A stretch of 7,245 nt of DNA, from the NCBI GenBank assembly GCA_050010455.1, contig JBEKLA010000237.1, forward strand, positions 1-7,245, read 5' to 3'. This document shows, one piece after another, positions 5,299-7,245 of the stretch. This DNA is from DATJOQ01 sp050010455 (GTDB lineage Bacteria > Desulfobacterota > Binatia > Binatales > Binataceae). The first letter of the stretch is position 1. Every line of letters begins with the position of its first letter. The notes under the pieces were generated by a model. The model was given only the letters and a program-made list of their open reading frames with translations. It had not been told where the DNA came from and did not search any database. The translations under genes were made by a program, and so were the position numbers.

Positions 5299-6252
5299 CT
5301 ATTTCGTTATCGTGTTGAGACGGCGATCGTCGTGGCCGACCCTGCGCCACGCTTCGTGGAACATCCGCCCGTCCGGAGCCGGCGCGCGCGTGAAGCTGGC
5401 AAGGTCTGGCCGGCAGGCGAAGCCGAACATCGTGCTGCGCCCATTGCGCGCGATCGACTCGACCGCTTTCATCATGTTGCGCATGCGCTTCTCGTTCGTG
5501 GTCACGAAGAGCACATGGAGATTGTCGATGCCGAAGTGATCGTCGATCGTGCCTGTCGCGACGATCTGGCGATAGGCTCTTATCTTCGGTTTGATGACGG
5601 CTTCGATGCTCTCGGTGCCCATGTCGGCCTCGAGTGCAAAGAAGCGGTCGCCGATGGCGAAGAGGGCATCCGGTTCGATCCATCTCGGCGCGTCGGCGAC
5701 CGGCGGCACCGCAACATTTAGAGGATTGGGGAAGGTCTGCGTTCGCGCTGGCGACGCGCTGATGATCTGGACGTGATTGCGAAAGCGAACGGTCGAAGCA
5801 GCGCGTGCGCCGATCTCGATGTCGAGCGCAATCTGCGAGGCCATGTGATCGTGGGCAAGGCGAAGGATGCGCGACGGCGCGGCGCTGTTGCCGCCGATGC
5901 GCGTCGCGCGCACCCAATCTTCGGCCGGAATGATCCCACGCCGTTGCAATAAGTCCTCGGCGTCTTTGCCGAGACGATACATCTCGTCGACGAAAAGCGA
6001 GTTGGCGAATTTGATGTTCTCGCTCAATCGCTCCAACCACTCACCCTCTTCGTGGTAGAGGTCGGTCAGGCGATTGCGCGTTTTGCTTTCGTATCGCCGA
6101 TCGAAGGCGACGATCTGCTTGGTTGTGAGCTGAGCGTGCCGGCTCAACGGCTCGAAGATGCCGAAGATGTCGTTGTCGGTTATCGCCGTGCGCTTGCCGC
6201 TCGGCGTCGCCAACGAACGCGGTCGATTTTTCTTTAGGGGCGATGTCTTCAT
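5299..6252 (-). CDS. Replication-relaxation (Replic_Relax) family protein
   Basis: From the ATG at 6252 the protein has 317 residues and appears to belong to the Replic_Relax family of plasmid and integrative-element proteins, linked to DNA relaxation for transfer or replication. Residues about 23-80 form a winged helix (ITDNDIFGIFEPLSRHAQLT, then TKQIVAFDRR). The second half has IEPDALFAIGDRFFALEADM (192-211) with PD at 194-195 and E-x-D at 208-210, followed by Lys221 and Lys223. This order is like the core of PD-(D/E)xK nucleases, so a metal-dependent nicking role is possible but inferred. It lies between the coupling ATPase and the primase-like gene, as expected for DNA processing. The frame is open upstream to a GTG at 6363 with an ATG at 6339; no start has a good Shine-Dalgarno. 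The shorter form is preferred because the upstream DNA carries the repeated motifs and the extra residues look non-conserved. The ATG at 6339 remains possible. Confidence 0.75.
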   Translation of the reverse strand: MKTSPLKKNRPRSLATPSGKRTAITDNDIFGIFEPLSRHAQLTTKQIVAFDRRYESKTRNRLTDLYHEEGEWLERLSENIKFANSLFVDEMYRLGKDAEDLLQRRGIIPAEDWVRATRIGGNSAAPSRILRLAHDHMASQIALDIEIGARAASTVRFRNHVQIISASPARTQTFPNPLNVAVPPVADAPRWIEPDALFAIGDRFFALEADMGTESIEAVIKPKIRAYRQIVATGTIDDHFGIDNLHVLFVTTNEKRMRNMMKAVESIARNGRSTMFGFACRPDLASFTRAPAPDGRMFHEAWRRVGHDDRRLNTITK

Positions 6253-6319
6253 GCTGGGATTGGGAGCGCGGAACGCGGACGCTGTAAACGTGCTTCCATG
6301 TCGTGCTTTGCGCAGACCA

Positions 6320-6334
6320 GCGACACAGTGCGAC
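6320..6334 (-). promoter_or_regulatory. GTCGC-type motif before the relaxation gene
   Basis: The minus strand reads GTCGCACTGTGTCGC, a full match to the family seen at 1779-1919. Confidence 0.5.
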
Positions 6335-6356
6335 AGCATGTTCCCGCGATCAAACT

Positions 6357-6362
6357 TTATCA
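6357..6362 (-). promoter_or_regulatory. Possible -10 box of the relaxation gene
   Basis: GATAAA on the minus strand lies between the motif copies at 6320 and 6365. With a -10 here, the dispersed 15-mer would cover the promoter spacer and -35 region, the classic position for a repressor. The -10 match is poor. Confidence 0.2.
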
Positions 6363-6364
6363 CG

Positions 6365-6379
6365 TGTCGCGGTCGGCCG
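6365..6379 (+). repeat. Dispersed 15-mer TGTCGCGGTCGGCCG, copy 3
   Basis: Exact copy in the gap between the coupling ATPase stop and the relaxation gene. It shares a 16-base match, GTGTCGCGGTCGGCCG, with the copy at 2131-2146. Confidence 0.75.
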
Positions 6380-6385
6380 GGGTGT

Positions 6386-6400
6386 GTCGCGCTGTGCCGG
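6386..6400 (+). promoter_or_regulatory. Degenerate GTCGC-type motif before the relaxation gene
   Basis: GTCGCGCTGTGCCGG keeps the first eleven bases of the copy at 1905 and then diverges. It is six bases beyond the 15-mer. Confidence 0.4.
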
Positions 6401-6432
6401 GGCTTGCCGGGGGCATCGGCCGAGTCTCTAAT

Positions 6433-7245
6433 TTAGGCCCTATCAGGGTCCCTTTTCCCCCGATGTCTCGGCCGCCTCGTCGGAGCTTTCGGGAATGACG
6501 CTGCGATGCTTTCCTCGACCGTCTTGCGCGGCATCATGTGGCGCGCATGCGCAAAGGCAATGACCTGCGCTAAGCGCGCGCCCGGTGGTGGGGGAGCGAA
6601 CATGTCAATTGCGCGCGCCTCTAACGGCGCGCCGCCGCGCATGAGTTTGATCCAGGCTTGGTAGTTGTTCGTCTGGGTCAACGTCCCCGGATTGCTCATG
6701 CCGAGCTCGCCAGCGAGACGCTTCGCGTCGTGCGCGCCGACGCGAAAGACAACAAGCGTTCCGGCGTTGCCGAAGACAGCTTGTTGTAACCCGTCTGCCA
6801 ACTGTGAAATTGTTTGGTTCGCCGCCACGAGCGACAATCGCCACTTGCGCGCTTCCGAGAGGATCGATGCGAAACTCTCGGTCGCGAAATTTTGGAACTC
6901 GTCGACGTACAACGTGAAGTCGCGGCGCTCATGTTCCGGCAAGTGCCGGCGAGCCTCGGCCGCTTGAGAGCACGCGGTGATAAGAAGCGCGCCCAAGAGA
7001 TGCGCGGGCTCGGTGCCGAGATTGCCCTTCGACAAATTGACGATGAGCACCTTGCCCTTGTTCATCACGTCCGGAATCTTGAGCGTCGAAGAATTCTGAC
7101 AGAGGATCGATCGGATGAACGGATTGGCGAGAAACGCGCCGACTTTGTTTTGGATCGGCGCAATCGCCTCGTTGCGGAATCGAGAATCGTAGGCGGCGTA
7201 CTCGGTCAGCCAGAAGGCGCGCACGACCGGGTCTTGGCAACGGAC
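6433..7245 (-). CDS. Conjugative coupling ATPase (VirD4/TraD type), C-terminal part
   Basis: A 270-residue C-terminal part of a type IV secretion coupling protein, the inner-membrane ATPase that brings the relaxosome and DNA to the conjugation channel. The N-terminus, with the membrane segments and Walker A, lies beyond position 7245. Visible signs: NPFIRSILCQ (41-50), KVLIVNLSKGNLG (65-77), the Walker B-type FTLYVDEFQNFAT (110-122) with Asp-Glu, the AANQTISQL segment (141-149) and FRVGAHDAKRLA (167-178), all in the order seen in TraD/TraG relatives. The tail is basic and rich in Pro and Arg (from about residue 247). The reading frame is open to the window edge with no start needed. It is the first visible gene of the transfer module and is followed by the relaxation gene after a 180-base gap. 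Confidence 0.88.
   Translation of the reverse strand, partial: VRCQDPVVRAFWLTEYAAYDSRFRNEAIAPIQNKVGAFLANPFIRSILCQNSSTLKIPDVMNKGKVLIVNLSKGNLGTEPAHLLGALLITACSQAAEARRHLPEHERRDFTLYVDEFQNFATESFASILSEARKWRLSLVAANQTISQLADGLQQAVFGNAGTLVVFRVGAHDAKRLAGELGMSNPGTLTQTNNYQAWIKLMRGGAPLEARAIDMFAPPPPGARLAQVIAFAHARHMMPRKTVEESIAASFPKAPTRRPRHRGKRDPDRA

Noticed and set aside
5264..6040. A 258-codon minus-strand frame inside the relaxation gene
   Set aside because: Very rich in Arg and without recognisable domains; the overlapping frame carries the winged helix and the PD/E-x-D residues.
6433..6452. Hairpin CCCT-GAT-AGGG at the coupling ATPase stop as a terminator
   Set aside because: Arms are only four bases and no T run follows.

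Overview
The window is GC-rich (by eye about 60% G+C) with two patches of lower G+C. Its gene content is that of a mobile element, a conjugative plasmid or integrative element, most likely from an alphaproteobacterium. The host is inferred from base composition and the style of the proteins; no ribosomal or housekeeping gene is present to prove it. Seven of the eight genes I can support lie on the minus strand. The genes at both window ends run off the edge.

Right part (4428-7245, minus strand, transcribed right to left): the C-terminal part of a conjugative coupling ATPase (VirD4/TraD type), then a replication-relaxation (Replic_Relax) family protein, then a short CHC2 zinc-finger primase-like protein whose Toprim half is cut short and lacks the usual catalytic glutamate. 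This is a DNA-processing and transfer module, and it closes with a GC-rich hairpin at 4410-4429.

Middle part (2510-4171): two genes face each other in a lower-GC stretch that looks like cargo. One encodes a secreted protein with a Sec signal peptide and a TonB-C-like domain (plus strand). The other encodes an unrecognised 239-residue protein with an R-x5-H motif suggestive of a HEPN RNase (minus strand). A strong hairpin lies between them.

Left part (1-2242, minus strand): a MerR-like helix-turn-helix protein with a coiled coil, a winged-helix protein like plasmid and phage replication initiators, and a beta-class DNA methyltransferase that runs off the left end. The winged-helix gene ends in three tandem 24-bp repeats that continue into an AT-rich gap, which is a reasonable candidate for a replication origin.

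The most unusual feature is a family of short DNA motifs that crosses gene boundaries. The 15-mer TGTCGCGGTCGGCCG occurs exactly three times: twice inside the MerR-like gene in two different reading frames, and once in front of the relaxation gene. A second motif, about GTCGCNCTNTGTCGC, clusters in the same two places, and a 16-bp-arm inverted repeat made from the same half-sites sits inside the MerR-like gene. The simplest reading is that they are binding sites for a plasmid regulator or partition protein, perhaps the MerR-like protein itself, linking the left maintenance module to the right transfer module. That link is inference.
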